DNA from: Salipiger abyssi | GTDB taxonomy: Bacteria; Pseudomonadota; Alphaproteobacteria; Rhodobacterales; Rhodobacteraceae | DNA: 64,000 nucleotides | Direction of reading: 5' to 3' | Assembly: GCF_001975705.1 (NCBI RefSeq) | Contig: NZ_CP015095.1 | Span: forward strand, 62,001 to 126,000 | Shown: positions 34,994 through 42,742 of the stretch, piece after piece | Numbering within the stretch: position 1 is the stretch's first letter | Layout of the letters: the number at the start of each line of letters is the position of its first letter | Translations under genes and position numbers: made by a program | Notes under the pieces: generated by a model | Told to the model about the DNA's origin: nothing | The model's database searches: none | Seen by the model: the letters and a program-made list of their open reading frames with translations, nothing else

Positions 34994-36409
34994 ATGGCAG
35001 GGATCGACACAGCGCGCAGCGTCGGCGTGATCGGCGCGGGTACGATGGGTGCGGGGATCGCGCAACTGGCGGCAGCGGCGGGGCATCCGGTGCTGCTCTA
35101 TGACGCCGTCGAGGGCGCGGCGGAAAAGGGCCGGGCGCGCATCGCCAAGGGGCTGGAAAAGCTGGTCGCGCGCGGCAAGATGAGTGAGGCGGATGTGACC
35201 GCGCTGGTGGGCCGGATCGAGGTCGCGCCCTCGCTCGACGCCTTCGCCGATGCCGCGCTGGCGGTCGAGGCCATCGTGGAAAAGCTGGAGGTCAAGCGCG
35301 AGCTCTTCGCCCAGCTTGAGGGGATCATGGGCGAGGATGCGATCCTCGGCACCAACACCTCGTCGATCTCGGTCACCTCCATCGGGCGCGACCTGAAACG
35401 GCCCGGCCGGCTTGTGGGGATGCATTTCTTCAACCCCGCCCCGGTCATGAAGCTGGTCGAGGTGATTTCCGGCGTCTCTACCGACCCTGCCGTGGCGCAG
35501 ACCGTCTTTGACACCGCAGAGGCCTGGGGCAAGATCCCGGTGCATGCAAAATCCACTCCCGGTTTCATCGTCAACCGCGTCGCCCGGCCCTATTACGCCG
35601 AGGCGCTGCGGCTTTACGAGGAGCAGGTGGCCGATCCGGCGACGCTGGATGCGCTGCTGACCGAGGGCGGCGGCTTCCGCATGGGGCCCTTCACGCTGAT
35701 GGATCTGATCGGGCATGACGTGAACTATGCGGTCAGCACCTCGGTCTTCGAGGCCTATTATCAGGAACCGCGTTTTCGCCCCTCCATCGCGCAGCTAGAG
35801 CTGGTGAATGCCGGGCGGCTGGGGCGCAAGACCGGGCGCGGCTTTTACGACTATTCCGAAGGCGCCGAGGCGCCGCAGCCCGCCGCGCCCGCACCGGCGG
35901 GCCGGGCCGACGGGTTCGACGGGCTGGCGCTCAGCGGCAATGAAGAGGCCGGCGGCACCGCGATCCGGCTGACCGACGGGCGCACAGCCAGGCAGCTCGC
36001 GAAAGAGCTGGGACAGCCGGTGATCGTCTATGACCTCGGCGCCGACGGCAAACGGCTGGGCTTTGCCGCCTCGCCGGAGGTGGGCGAGGATGTGCTGAAA
36101 CGCTTTGCCGCGACGCTGGCGATGCGCAACCTCACCGGCATGCGACTGCCGGACTGGCCGGGGCTGGTGGTGATGCGCACCGTGGCGATGCTGGCCAATG
36201 AAGGTTTCGAGGCGAGGCTTCAGGGCGTCGCCGACGAGGAGGGGATCGACAAGGCCATGCGCTTTGGCGTGAACTATCCCAAAGGCCCCATCGGCTGGGC
36301 GCGGGAGATCGGCCTTGGCCGGGTGCTCTCGGTGCTCGACGCCATTCACGAACTGACCGGCGATCCGCGCTATCGCGCCTCGATGGCGCTGCGCATGGAA
36401 GCCGACTGA
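34994..36409 (+). CDS. 3-hydroxyacyl-CoA dehydrogenase
   Basis: A 471-residue 3-hydroxyacyl-CoA dehydrogenase of the PaaH/HbdA type. It has the Rossmann motif GAGTMGAGIAQLAA, the catalytic GMHFFNPAPVMKLVE, and TNTSSISVT. An alanine/proline-rich linker near residue 297 leads to a second HCDH domain. I take ATG 34994, behind GGGGGAGTGACCC; a GTG at 34985 that overlaps the previous stop is possible. It is the more canonical of the two dehydrogenases in the operon, and the pair may act on different chain lengths or stereoisomers. Confidence 0.92.
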   Translation: MAGIDTARSVGVIGAGTMGAGIAQLAAAAGHPVLLYDAVEGAAEKGRARIAKGLEKLVARGKMSEADVTALVGRIEVAPSLDAFADAALAVEAIVEKLEVKRELFAQLEGIMGEDAILGTNTSSISVTSIGRDLKRPGRLVGMHFFNPAPVMKLVEVISGVSTDPAVAQTVFDTAEAWGKIPVHAKSTPGFIVNRVARPYYAEALRLYEEQVADPATLDALLTEGGGFRMGPFTLMDLIGHDVNYAVSTSVFEAYYQEPRFRPSIAQLELVNAGRLGRKTGRGFYDYSEGAEAPQPAAPAPAGRADGFDGLALSGNEEAGGTAIRLTDGRTARQLAKELGQPVIVYDLGADGKRLGFAASPEVGEDVLKRFAATLAMRNLTGMRLPDWPGLVVMRTVAMLANEGFEARLQGVADEEGIDKAMRFGVNYPKGPIGWAREIGLGRVLSVLDAIHELTGDPRYRASMALRMEAD

Positions 36410-36423
36410 CAGGAGATCATGCC

Positions 36424-36822
36424 ATGAAGATCAACCGCGCCGCCTCCGGCCCGTCCTCCTGGGCGCCCGCCGAGAGTTTCACCGGCACCGTCCGCCGCGA
36501 CCCGCTGATCGGGTCCGAGGCGCCGGGCCGTGTCGGCACCGGGCTCGTCACCTTCGAGCCGGGTGCGCGCACCGCCTGGCACACCCATCCGGCGGGGCAG
36601 ATCCTGATTGTCACCGCCGGGCGCGGCTGGGTGCAGAGCAAGGGCCAGCCGAGGCAGGAGGTCGCGCCGGGGGATTCGATCTGGTTCCCGGCGGGCGAAA
36701 AGCACTGGCACGGCGCCACCGAGACCACCGCCATGACCCATATCGCCGTCACCGAGTATATCGACGGCTCGGCGGTCGACTGGATGGAGCATGTCACCGA
36801 CGAGGACTATCTCGCGGGCTGA
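36424..36822 (+). CDS. Cupin-domain protein
   Basis: A 132-residue single-domain cupin. Metal-ligand histidines are in [10 protein letters not shown] and later HWHGA, separated by the glycine-rich turn PGDSIWFP. It is a paralogue of the cupin at 45846 (both share [16 protein letters not shown] and a DEDYL C terminus). Such small cupins next to carboxymuconolactone-decarboxylase-like genes are usually of unknown function. It lies 14 bp after the hydroxyacyl-CoA dehydrogenase gene and is probably part of the same transcript. Confidence 0.88.
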   Translation: MKINRAASGPSSWAPAESFTGTVRRDPLIGSEAPGRVGTGLVTFEPGARTAWHTHPAGQILIVTAGRGWVQSKGQPRQEVAPGDSIWFPAGEKHWHGATETTAMTHIAVTEYIDGSAVDWMEHVTDEDYLAG

Positions 36823-36859
36823 GCAGTGCCGTGCCATCACGACCATGAAAGGAGGCGCC

Positions 36860-37417
36860 ATGCCCTTCCTGAAATCCCTGCCCGAGAATGCCGGGCCGCC
36901 GAATGTCTTCAAGCAATACAAGGAGATCTATGGCCCGTTTTCCGAGATGAGCCAGGCGCTGATGAACGGCCGCTCGCCGCTGAGCCCCGCGGAGCGTGAG
37001 CTGATCCTGGCCTATGCGGCGGGGGTGTCGGGCAACGGCTTTGTCTTCACCGGCCATTCCGAGGTGGCCTATGCCTGGGGTTACGAGCGCGGGCTGCTCG
37101 ACCGGCTGGTCGAGGATGTGGACAGCGCCCCGGTGGAGGAGAAGCTGAAGCCGCTGCTGCATTTCGTGCGCAAGCTGATGCTGTCTCCGACGGAGATGGC
37201 GCAGGCCGATGCGGATGCGGTCTTTGCCGCCGGCTGGGACGAGGCGGCGCTGCACAGCGCCATCGCCGTGGCCGGGCGGGCGGCCTTCATGCACCGGCTG
37301 GTGGCGGGCTGCGGGTTTGAGCCGCTCGATCCCGAGGTGGCGGCGCGCCACGCGAAGAAGCGGGTCGAGAAGGGCTATGTGAATCTCTACAGCGCGTTTC
37401 GGAAGACGGAGGGGTAG
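36860..37417 (+). CDS. Carboxymuconolactone decarboxylase-family protein
   Basis: A 185-residue cytoplasmic alpha-helical protein resembling the carboxymuconolactone decarboxylase/AhpD fold. The core is REL-ILAYAAGVSGNGFVFTGHSEVAYAWG followed by WDEAALHSAIAVAGRAAFMHRLV. The AhpD redox motif CxxC is not present, replaced by SGNGF, so an AhpD-type peroxidase-reductant role is unlikely. The ATG follows AAAGGAGGCGCC, a very strong ribosome-binding site. It is the last gene of the operon beginning at 26292. A repeat-rich gap follows. Confidence 0.8.
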   Translation: MPFLKSLPENAGPPNVFKQYKEIYGPFSEMSQALMNGRSPLSPAERELILAYAAGVSGNGFVFTGHSEVAYAWGYERGLLDRLVEDVDSAPVEEKLKPLLHFVRKLMLSPTEMAQADADAVFAAGWDEAALHSAIAVAGRAAFMHRLVAGCGFEPLDPEVAARHAKKRVEKGYVNLYSAFRKTEG

Positions 37418-37427
37418 AGGGCGGCAC

Positions 37428-37450
37428 GGTGGGCAGATTGCCCACCCTAC
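37428..37450. repeat. GGTGGGCA palindromic repeat, copy C
   Basis: The 23-bp unit is identical to 23601-23623. With its inverted copy at 37650 it flanks repeat element copy 3. Confidence 0.85.
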
Positions 37451-37465
37451 GGTCGAGCAATGCGC

Positions 37466-37631
37466 GGGCGCGGAACAAGGCCGCAGGCCGCCGCGCCATC
37501 GCCGGCCCGTTCGGGCGGGCTGGCGATTTGGTGACGTCAGTACAACGTGTCGAGGTCTCTCGGACTTGGCCGGGATAAATCGAGAGGTTCAAAGCGAAGG
37601 TCGCCAACCCACGGGCCGGCGATGGCGCGGC
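37466..37631. repeat. Intergenic repeat element, copy 3
   Basis: It has 20-bp terminal inverted repeats at 37490-37509 and 37612-37631, plus the outer arm 37466-37489, all shared with the copies at 3753 and 14682. It is the same length as copy 1 and lies in the same orientation as copy 2. Confidence 0.8.
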
Positions 37632-37649
37632 TCACCCGAGCTTGACGCT

Positions 37650-37672
37650 GTAGGGTGGGCAATCTGCCCACC
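37650..37672. repeat. GGTGGGCA palindromic repeat, copy D (inverted)
   Basis: An exact inverted copy of 37428-37450. It ends 2 bp before the minus-strand murB stop codon. Confidence 0.85.
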
Positions 37673-37674
37673 GC

Positions 37675-38661
37675 TCAGCCGAGCGTCACCGGCTCCTGTA
37701 CCAGCGTCACGCCGAAGCGCTCGCGTACCCGCTCCACCGCCGTTGCGGCGAGCCGGGTCACATCGTCGAAGGTCGCGCGGCCATGGTTCACCAGCACCAG
37801 CGCGTGTTGCTCGGAAAACCCGGCATCGCCGCAGCGATAGCCCTTGAGCCCGCTGGCCTCCAGCAGCCAGCCCGCCGAGAGCTTGCGGCCGCCCTCGACA
37901 GCATGCCCCGGCACCTCGGCATAACGTGCGGCCTCTGCCTCCGGCACGATGGGATTGTGAAAGAACGACCCGGCATTGCCGGTCTCGCGCCAGTCCGGCA
38001 GCTTGGTGCCGCGCAGCGCCAGAACCGCCTGCATGATGGTGCGCGCGTCGCTGCCCGCGGGCAGCGCGTCGAGCCCCGCATAGCGCAGCACCGGGCGCCA
38101 GGGACGGGGCAGGGCGAGCGTCACCTCGGTGACGATATAGCGCCCCGGAATCTCCTTGAAACGGCTGTGACGATAGGCAAAGCGGCAGGCCGCCTTGTCG
38201 AAACGCCGGAACGCGCTGGTCTCGGTATCGAAGGCGATGAGCGACTCGAAGATATCGGAAAGCTCCACCCCGTAGGCGCCGATATTCTGGATCGGCGCGG
38301 CGCCCACCGTGCCCGGGATACCCGCGAGATTCTCCAGCCCGCTGACGCCTTGCGCGACGCTCCACTCGACCAGCCCGGGCCAGCTCTCGCCGGCGCAGGC
38401 CGTGACCCGGACCGCATCCGGCGCGCTGGTGTCGATCCACCGCCCGGTCATGCCGGAGACCCCCACCACCGCCTCGATCTGCGGCGCGAGCACGCAATTG
38501 CTGCCCCCGCCCAGCAGGTGGAAGGGCAGCCCCTTGTCGCGGGCAAAGGCCAGCGCTTCGATCATGGCGCCGGCATCGGGCAGCATGCCGCCATGGCGCG
38601 CATGCGACGGCAGCCCCAGCGTGTTGCGTGCAGAGAGGTCGAATTGGTCTGTGAGTGTCAC
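37675..38661 (-). CDS. murB: UDP-N-acetylenolpyruvoylglucosamine reductase (MurB), type I
   Basis: A 328-residue MurB, the NADPH- and FAD-dependent reductase making UDP-N-acetylmuramate. FAD-binding motifs are LLGGGSNCVLA and AGIPGTVGAAPIQNIGAYGVE. The catalytic serine segment is GNAGSFFHNP, and the C-terminal segment is EQHALVLVNHGRAT. The pattern is the E. coli type. The GTG at 38661 overlaps the haemoglobin stop (GTGA), so translation is coupled. MurB is normally in the cell-division cluster of this bacterial family; here it follows a truncated haemoglobin and a Cys-rich regulator, so it may be a second or relocated copy. Confidence 0.88.
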   Translation of the reverse strand: MTLTDQFDLSARNTLGLPSHARHGGMLPDAGAMIEALAFARDKGLPFHLLGGGSNCVLAPQIEAVVGVSGMTGRWIDTSAPDAVRVTACAGESWPGLVEWSVAQGVSGLENLAGIPGTVGAAPIQNIGAYGVELSDIFESLIAFDTETSAFRRFDKAACRFAYRHSRFKEIPGRYIVTEVTLALPRPWRPVLRYAGLDALPAGSDARTIMQAVLALRGTKLPDWRETGNAGSFFHNPIVPEAEAARYAEVPGHAVEGGRKLSAGWLLEASGLKGYRCGDAGFSEQHALVLVNHGRATFDDVTRLAATAVERVRERFGVTLVQEPVTLG

Positions 38662-39122
38662 GGATAGGTTTCGCGTTTCAGGGGCGGCTGAAAGACCAGG
38701 TCTTCGCCGCGATGCATGGCAATATTGATGCGGAAGGAATTGGCGATGCGCTCGGAGCGGTCGATGAACAGCGCCGCTGTCAGCGGCGGGCAAAGCTCGG
38801 TGACCGTGTGGCGGAACAGCGCCAGCCAGCGCATGAAATGGGAATCGTCGAGCTCGGTGATGGCCAGATGCCGGGGCATCGGACGGCCGTCGTAGCGGCG
38901 GCTGCTGAGCAGCGAGGCGCACCAGAAGGTCTCGATATCCTCCAGATGGGTTTCCCAGCGCGCATCCGGCACGTATTTGCGAAAGATCGGCCCGATCACC
39001 TCGTCCTCGCGTGCCATGGCATAGAAGCGCCGGACGACGCGGCGGATCATCGCCTCGTCGAGCCCTTCGGCGATGGCCTCGGCGGGTTTCGGCGCCTTGC
39101 TGGCGCGCGGATGCCCGGTCAT
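38658..39122 (-). CDS. Group III truncated haemoglobin
   Basis: A 154-residue truncated haemoglobin of group III. The proximal-histidine region (PRHLAITELDDSHFMRWLALF) carries the HFxRWL pattern of this group, and the preceding DIETFWCASLLSSRRYDG is also characteristic. Members bind oxygen or NO and are linked to microaerobic or nitrosative conditions. The ATG at 39122 overlaps the upstream regulator stop by 4 bp (ATGA). Divergence from sodB through that regulator suggests an oxidative or nitrosative stress role. Confidence 0.88.
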   Translation of the reverse strand: MTGHPRASKAPKPAEAIAEGLDEAMIRRVVRRFYAMAREDEVIGPIFRKYVPDARWETHLEDIETFWCASLLSSRRYDGRPMPRHLAITELDDSHFMRWLALFRHTVTELCPPLTAALFIDRSERIANSFRINIAMHRGEDLVFQPPLKRETYP

Positions 39123-39784
39123 GGGCGCGCCTCGGTGATCCGGTAGGTGCAGCGCCGCCCGCCCTTGACGATATGTTCGACCCGCTCGACCGTGGTGCCC
39201 TCGCCCAGAACGCTTTCGAACACCGCTTTTTCCGAGCGGCAGAAGCCCTGGCAGATGGTCGCGGCGGCGCAGATCGGGCAGTGATTCTCGATCAGCATCA
39301 TGCTGCCGTCGCCGGCCTCTTCGGCGGTGGCCATATAGCCCTCTTCGGAGCGCAGTTTTGCCAGCCTAGTCACCCGGTCGCGCAGGCTGCCGCCATCGGC
39401 CAGCGCCGCGCGATAGAGCGCCTGGGTGCCGGCCTCGCGGGCGCTGATGATCCGGTCCAGAGCCTCTTCGCCCAGCACCTCGCGAATCGAGCGCAACAGC
39501 TCGACCGTCAGCGCCGCGTGGCTGTCGGGAAACCGCGCCTGGCCCTTTTCGGTCAGGTGCCAGTAGGTCGAGGGCCGGCCCCGCCCGGCAGAGCGGCGCT
39601 CGTCGCGCACCAGCCCGTCCTCGGCCAGCTTCACAAGCTGCTGGCGCGCGGCCTCGCCGGTGATCTCCAGCCGCCGGCCCATCTGCGCCGAGGTCAGCGC
39701 CCCGTGCATCTTGAGCGCCATGAGGATGCGCTCGGACGGGGCGCGCGGGGTCCAGGCATGTTTTTCCAACTCGTCGCTTGACAT
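39119..39784 (-). CDS. Helix-turn-helix regulator with C-terminal cysteine cluster (SufR-like)
   Basis: A 221-residue regulator: winged helix at residues 15-80 (SERILMALKMHGALTSAQMGRRLEITGEAARQ), a linker helix, and a cysteine-rich C terminus with C169, C172, C178, C182 (CxxC-x5-C-x3-C) and C212. This architecture matches iron-sulfur-sensing SufR-type repressors. Four or five cysteines could hold a cluster. It is divergent from sodB with 92 bp between start codons and heads the haemoglobin-murB operon. I start at ATG 39784 (MSSDELEKH); the frame is open further upstream. It probably represses or activates sodB according to redox or iron state. Confidence 0.85.
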   Translation of the reverse strand: MSSDELEKHAWTPRAPSERILMALKMHGALTSAQMGRRLEITGEAARQQLVKLAEDGLVRDERRSAGRGRPSTYWHLTEKGQARFPDSHAALTVELLRSIREVLGEEALDRIISAREAGTQALYRAALADGGSLRDRVTRLAKLRSEEGYMATAEEAGDGSMMLIENHCPICAAATICQGFCRSEKAVFESVLGEGTTVERVEHIVKGGRRCTYRITEARP

Positions 39785-39802
39785 ATTCGCTCCGATATTT
39801 TT

Positions 39803-39818
39803 CAAAGCACTTGCTTGG
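39803..39818. promoter_or_regulatory. Imperfect palindrome between the regulator and sodB
   Basis: CAAAGCA-CT-TGCTTGG is a near-perfect inverted repeat (one mismatch) in the 92-bp divergent gap. It is a candidate operator for the Cys-rich regulator. Confidence 0.5.
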
Positions 39819-39876
39819 ATTAAATACCGAAACGAGTCGGGCGACGCAAGCACCGGCTCAGAAGGAGAGAAAGAAA

Positions 39877-40479
39877 ATGGCTTTTGAACTGCCCGCACTG
39901 ACCTATTCCCACTCCGCTCTGGCCGAACGCGGCATGAGCCAGGAAACGCTCGAGCTGCACCATGACAAGCACCACCAGGCCTATGTCACCGCGCTGAACA
40001 ATTTCGTCGAGGCCAATGGCGACCTGCAAGGCAAGTCGCTCGAAGAGATCATCGGCATGACCTATGGCGACGAGGCCCGCGCCGGGATCTTCAACCAGGC
40101 CGGCCAGCACTGGAACCACATCCATTTCTGGAACGCGCTGTCGCCGAACGGTGGCGGTATCCCCGGCTCGCTGGAGGCCAAGCTTGTCGAGGCCTTCGGT
40201 TCGGTCGATCAGTTCAAGGACGCGTTCAAGGCGGCCGCCGTGGGCCAGTTCGGCTCGGGCTGGGCCTGGCTCATCCAGAAATCCGACGGCTCGCTCGGCG
40301 TGACCAAGACCCCGAACGGCGTGAACCCGCTGGCCACCGGTGAAGGCACCGCGCTGCTGGGTCTCGATGTCTGGGAACACAGCTACTACGTCGACTTCCG
40401 CAACCGTCGCCCGGATTACGTGACCAACTTCCTCGACAAGCTCGCGAATTACGAATTCGCCGAATCCAACCTCGCCTGA
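39877..40479 (+). CDS. sodB: Superoxide dismutase (Fe type)
   Basis: A 200-residue iron/manganese superoxide dismutase, cytoplasmic. Metal ligands lie in LELHHDKHH (His28), the GQHWNHIHFW segment, and DVWEHSYY (Asp and His). Glutamine in the AGQHWNH segment is the Fe-type residue. ATG 39877 follows AGAAGGAGAGAAAGAAA. It is divergent from the Cys-rich regulator and followed by a strong hairpin, so it is probably monocistronic. Confidence 0.96.
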   Translation: MAFELPALTYSHSALAERGMSQETLELHHDKHHQAYVTALNNFVEANGDLQGKSLEEIIGMTYGDEARAGIFNQAGQHWNHIHFWNALSPNGGGIPGSLEAKLVEAFGSVDQFKDAFKAAAVGQFGSGWAWLIQKSDGSLGVTKTPNGVNPLATGEGTALLGLDVWEHSYYVDFRNRRPDYVTNFLDKLANYEFAESNLA

Positions 40480-40495
40480 GCGGGGCTGGAAACGT

Positions 40496-40531
40496 CCTGC
40501 CACGGATCATTGCTCCCCCGTCCGTGGCAGG
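40496..40531 (+). terminator. Hairpin after sodB
   Basis: A perfect 11-bp stem (CCTGCCACGGA at 40496-40506 with its complement at 40521-40531) with a 14-nt loop lies 16 bp after the sodB stop. The T-tract is weak, so it may be a partial terminator with readthrough into fdxA. Confidence 0.65.
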
Positions 40532-40560
40532 GCGGATTTCTGCCGCAGCAAGAGACCCCT

Positions 40561-40899
40561 ATGACTTACGTCGTCACCGAGAACTGCATCGCCTGCAAAT
40601 ACATGGACTGCGTCGAGGTCTGCCCCGTGGATTGCTTCTACGAGGGCGAGAACACGCTGGTCATCCACCCCGACGAGTGCATCGATTGCGGCGTCTGCGA
40701 GCCGGAATGCCCCGCCGAGGCGATCAGCCCGGATACCGATCCGGACATGGATCGCTGGGTCGAGTTCAACCGGAAATATTCCGAGATCTGGCCCGTCATC
40801 CTCGAACGCGGCGAGCCGCCGGAGAATGCCGACGCGATGGATGGCGTGCCCGACAAGCTCAAGACGATGTTCTCGCCCAATCCGGGAAACGGCTCATGA
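40561..40899 (+). CDS. fdxA: Seven-iron ferredoxin FdxA
   Basis: A 112-residue ferredoxin with [3Fe-4S] and [4Fe-4S] clusters, FdxA type. The cysteine pattern is [18 protein letters not shown] followed by [16 protein letters not shown], with the FdxA-type C-terminal extension ending NPGNGS. It carries electrons at low potential in the cytoplasm. The stop overlaps the next gene's ATG (ATGA), and a ferredoxin-NADP reductase follows two genes on, so this cluster could be an electron-transfer unit. The start is ATG 40561. Confidence 0.95.
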   Translation: MTYVVTENCIACKYMDCVEVCPVDCFYEGENTLVIHPDECIDCGVCEPECPAEAISPDTDPDMDRWVEFNRKYSEIWPVILERGEPPENADAMDGVPDKLKTMFSPNPGNGS

Positions 40900-41444
40900 C
40901 CTCGACCATCTCGACCATTTCCGCATCGGTGGATCTGCGCCTCGACCGCGATTTCCGCAGCGATATCGAACGGCGCGATTTCCGCGACGCCATGGCCTCG
41001 CTCGCGGCGAATGCCTGCGTGGTGACCGCGCGCGGCGGCAAGGAGCGGCTCGGCCGCACGGTGACCGCCGCGATGTCGCTCAGCGTCGAGCCGCCGGCAA
41101 TCCTCGTCTCCATCGACGCGGCCTCGCCGCTGGCGGCGCTGATCCGGCGCGAGCAGGGCTTTTCCTTTGCCATGCTGTCCGAGACGCAGCAGGCGGTGGC
41201 CGATGCCTTTGCCGGCAAGCTGCCGCCCGAGGAGCGTTTTGACGCGGGCAGCTGGGGCGCCTGGCAGTCCGGGCAGCCCCGGCTCGACGAGGCCGTGGCG
41301 ATCATGGACTGCGCGGTGATCGGCGAGATCGGCCTCGCGGGGCATATCCTCTTTGCCGGGGGTGTGCGCGACATCGCGCTCGATTACAGCCGCAGCCCGC
41401 TGGTCTGGCATCACCGCCGCTACAATTCGGTCTATCCGCTGTGA
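40896..41444 (+). CDS. Flavin reductase domain protein (NADH:FMN oxidoreductase-like)
   Basis: A 182-residue flavin reductase-like protein (PF01613). Recognisable segments are [20 protein letters not shown] at the N terminus, [19 protein letters not shown] and the C-terminal [11 protein letters not shown]. It would bind FMN and either supply reduced flavin to a monooxygenase or act as a redox partner of the ferredoxin. The start ATG 40896 is coupled to fdxA by ATGA. No two-component monooxygenase is encoded nearby. Confidence 0.86.
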   Translation: MTSTISTISASVDLRLDRDFRSDIERRDFRDAMASLAANACVVTARGGKERLGRTVTAAMSLSVEPPAILVSIDAASPLAALIRREQGFSFAMLSETQQAVADAFAGKLPPEERFDAGSWGAWQSGQPRLDEAVAIMDCAVIGEIGLAGHILFAGGVRDIALDYSRSPLVWHHRRYNSVYPL

Positions 41445-41484
41445 CCCGATGTGGCGCCCCCGTGACACCCTGCCGGAGTTTCCC

Positions 41485-42288
41485 ATGACCGCCAGCCCGA
41501 CCCGGAGCAGCTTTTTCCCTGAGGGCGCGCTGGCCGAGCGCGTGCTTTCCGTCCGGCATCACGACGACCGGCTGTTCTCGATCCGCACCACGCGGCAACG
41601 CGGGTTCCGGTTCCATTCGGGCCAGAGCGCGGCGGTGGGCCTGCCGAATGCCGGCGGGCCGGCCATCCGCGCCTGCGCCATCGCCAGCCCGGCCTGGCAG
41701 CGCGAGCTGGAATTCTATGTTGCGCGGAGACCGGGCGAGGGGCTCTCGGACCCGCTGCAACAGCTCCGCCCGGGCGATACGCTGATGCTGCGCCCGAAAC
41801 CTGCCGGCACGCTGGTGCGCGACGCGCTGCTGCCGGGAAGCCGGCTCTGGCTGATCGCGACCGGCACCGGGATCGCGCCTTTCGCGAGCCTCGCCCGCGA
41901 CCCGGAGACTTATCAGAAATTCGATGAGGTGATCCTCACCCAGAGCTGCGCGCAGCCCACCGGGCTGAGCTTTGGCATGGCGCTGGCGCGGGGGATCGAG
42001 ACCGATCCGTTGATCCGCCGCTTCGCCGGCGGTCGGTTCCGGCACTATGCCACCACGACGCGCGGGGCATCGCCGCGCATGGGCCGGATCACCGATCATC
42101 TGCGAGACGGACGCCTTTTCGCGGCCGTCGGGCTCGCCGGCTTCGATCCGGAGCAAGACCGGGTGATGGTCTGCGGCGCGCCGGGGCTGATCCGCGACAT
42201 GCGGGCGATCCTGCGAGAGGCCGGGCTGCGCGCGGGCACGCGCCGCGATCCCGGTGATTACATCACCGAACCCGCCATCGCCGGCTGA
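41485..42288 (+). CDS. Ferredoxin--NADP reductase
   Basis: A 267-residue flavoprotein of the bacterial ferredoxin-NADP reductase (Fpr) type. The nucleotide-binding motif is TGTGIAPFASL and the C-terminal domain contains VMVCGAPGLIRDMRAIL. In the FAD-binding motif the usual RxYS is RACAIAS, so the tyrosine that stacks on the isoalloxazine is replaced by cysteine; this could alter redox properties. I start at ATG 41485 (MTASPTRSS), behind CCGGAG; a frame ATG at 41449 is the alternative. It probably reduces or oxidises the FdxA ferredoxin encoded upstream. Confidence 0.88.
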   Translation: MTASPTRSSFFPEGALAERVLSVRHHDDRLFSIRTTRQRGFRFHSGQSAAVGLPNAGGPAIRACAIASPAWQRELEFYVARRPGEGLSDPLQQLRPGDTLMLRPKPAGTLVRDALLPGSRLWLIATGTGIAPFASLARDPETYQKFDEVILTQSCAQPTGLSFGMALARGIETDPLIRRFAGGRFRHYATTTRGASPRMGRITDHLRDGRLFAAVGLAGFDPEQDRVMVCGAPGLIRDMRAILREAGLRAGTRRDPGDYITEPAIAG

Positions 42289-42349
42289 GTACGGCGGCAA
42301 GGCACATTCCGGGGGGCGCGTGGCCCCTCGTCACAGGAAAGTCGAGGAC

Positions 42350-42724
42350 ATGAAAAAACCGACATATGGGGAAAATCTGTTTGCATGGCTGCTGGCCGGC
42401 TTCTTTGTCGTGGGAGGCACGCTGAACATCTTTGCCTCGCCCGATATCGTCGCGGATTATCAGCGCTGGGGCTATCCCCCGCGCTTTCACTATCTCACCG
42501 GCGCGCTGGAATGGCTCGCGGCGGTGCTGATCGCGGCGCCGATGACGCGCTATGTGGGCAGCCTGCTCGCTGGCGGCATCATGATCAGCGCGGCGGCGAC
42601 GGTGGTGCTGAACGGCGAACACGACCACGCCATCGCCCCGCTGATCGTGCTGGCGCTGGTCGCGGTGAATGCCTGGGTCACCCGCCGCCGCGCGCAGACA
42701 AAGGGCTTTTCACCCAAGGGATGA
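42350..42724 (+). CDS. DoxX-like small membrane protein
   Basis: A 124-residue protein with four hydrophobic segments (NLFAWLLAGFFVVGGTLNIF, YLTGALEWLAAVLIAA, LLAGGIMISAAATVVL and APLIVLALVAVNAWV), matching DoxX-like membrane proteins. The ATG at 42350 follows GAAAGTCGAGGAC. It is on the same strand as the reductase with a 61-bp gap and may share the transcript. The function of this family is not established beyond association with quinone or oxidoreductase systems. Confidence 0.8.
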   Translation: MKKPTYGENLFAWLLAGFFVVGGTLNIFASPDIVADYQRWGYPPRFHYLTGALEWLAAVLIAAPMTRYVGSLLAGGIMISAAATVVLNGEHDHAIAPLIVLALVAVNAWVTRRRAQTKGFSPKG

Positions 42725-42742
42725 GGCTGGGCGCGGCGCGGG

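Noticed and set aside
36860..37417. AhpD alkylhydroperoxidase
   Set aside because: The CxxC redox motif is absent (SGNGF in its place).
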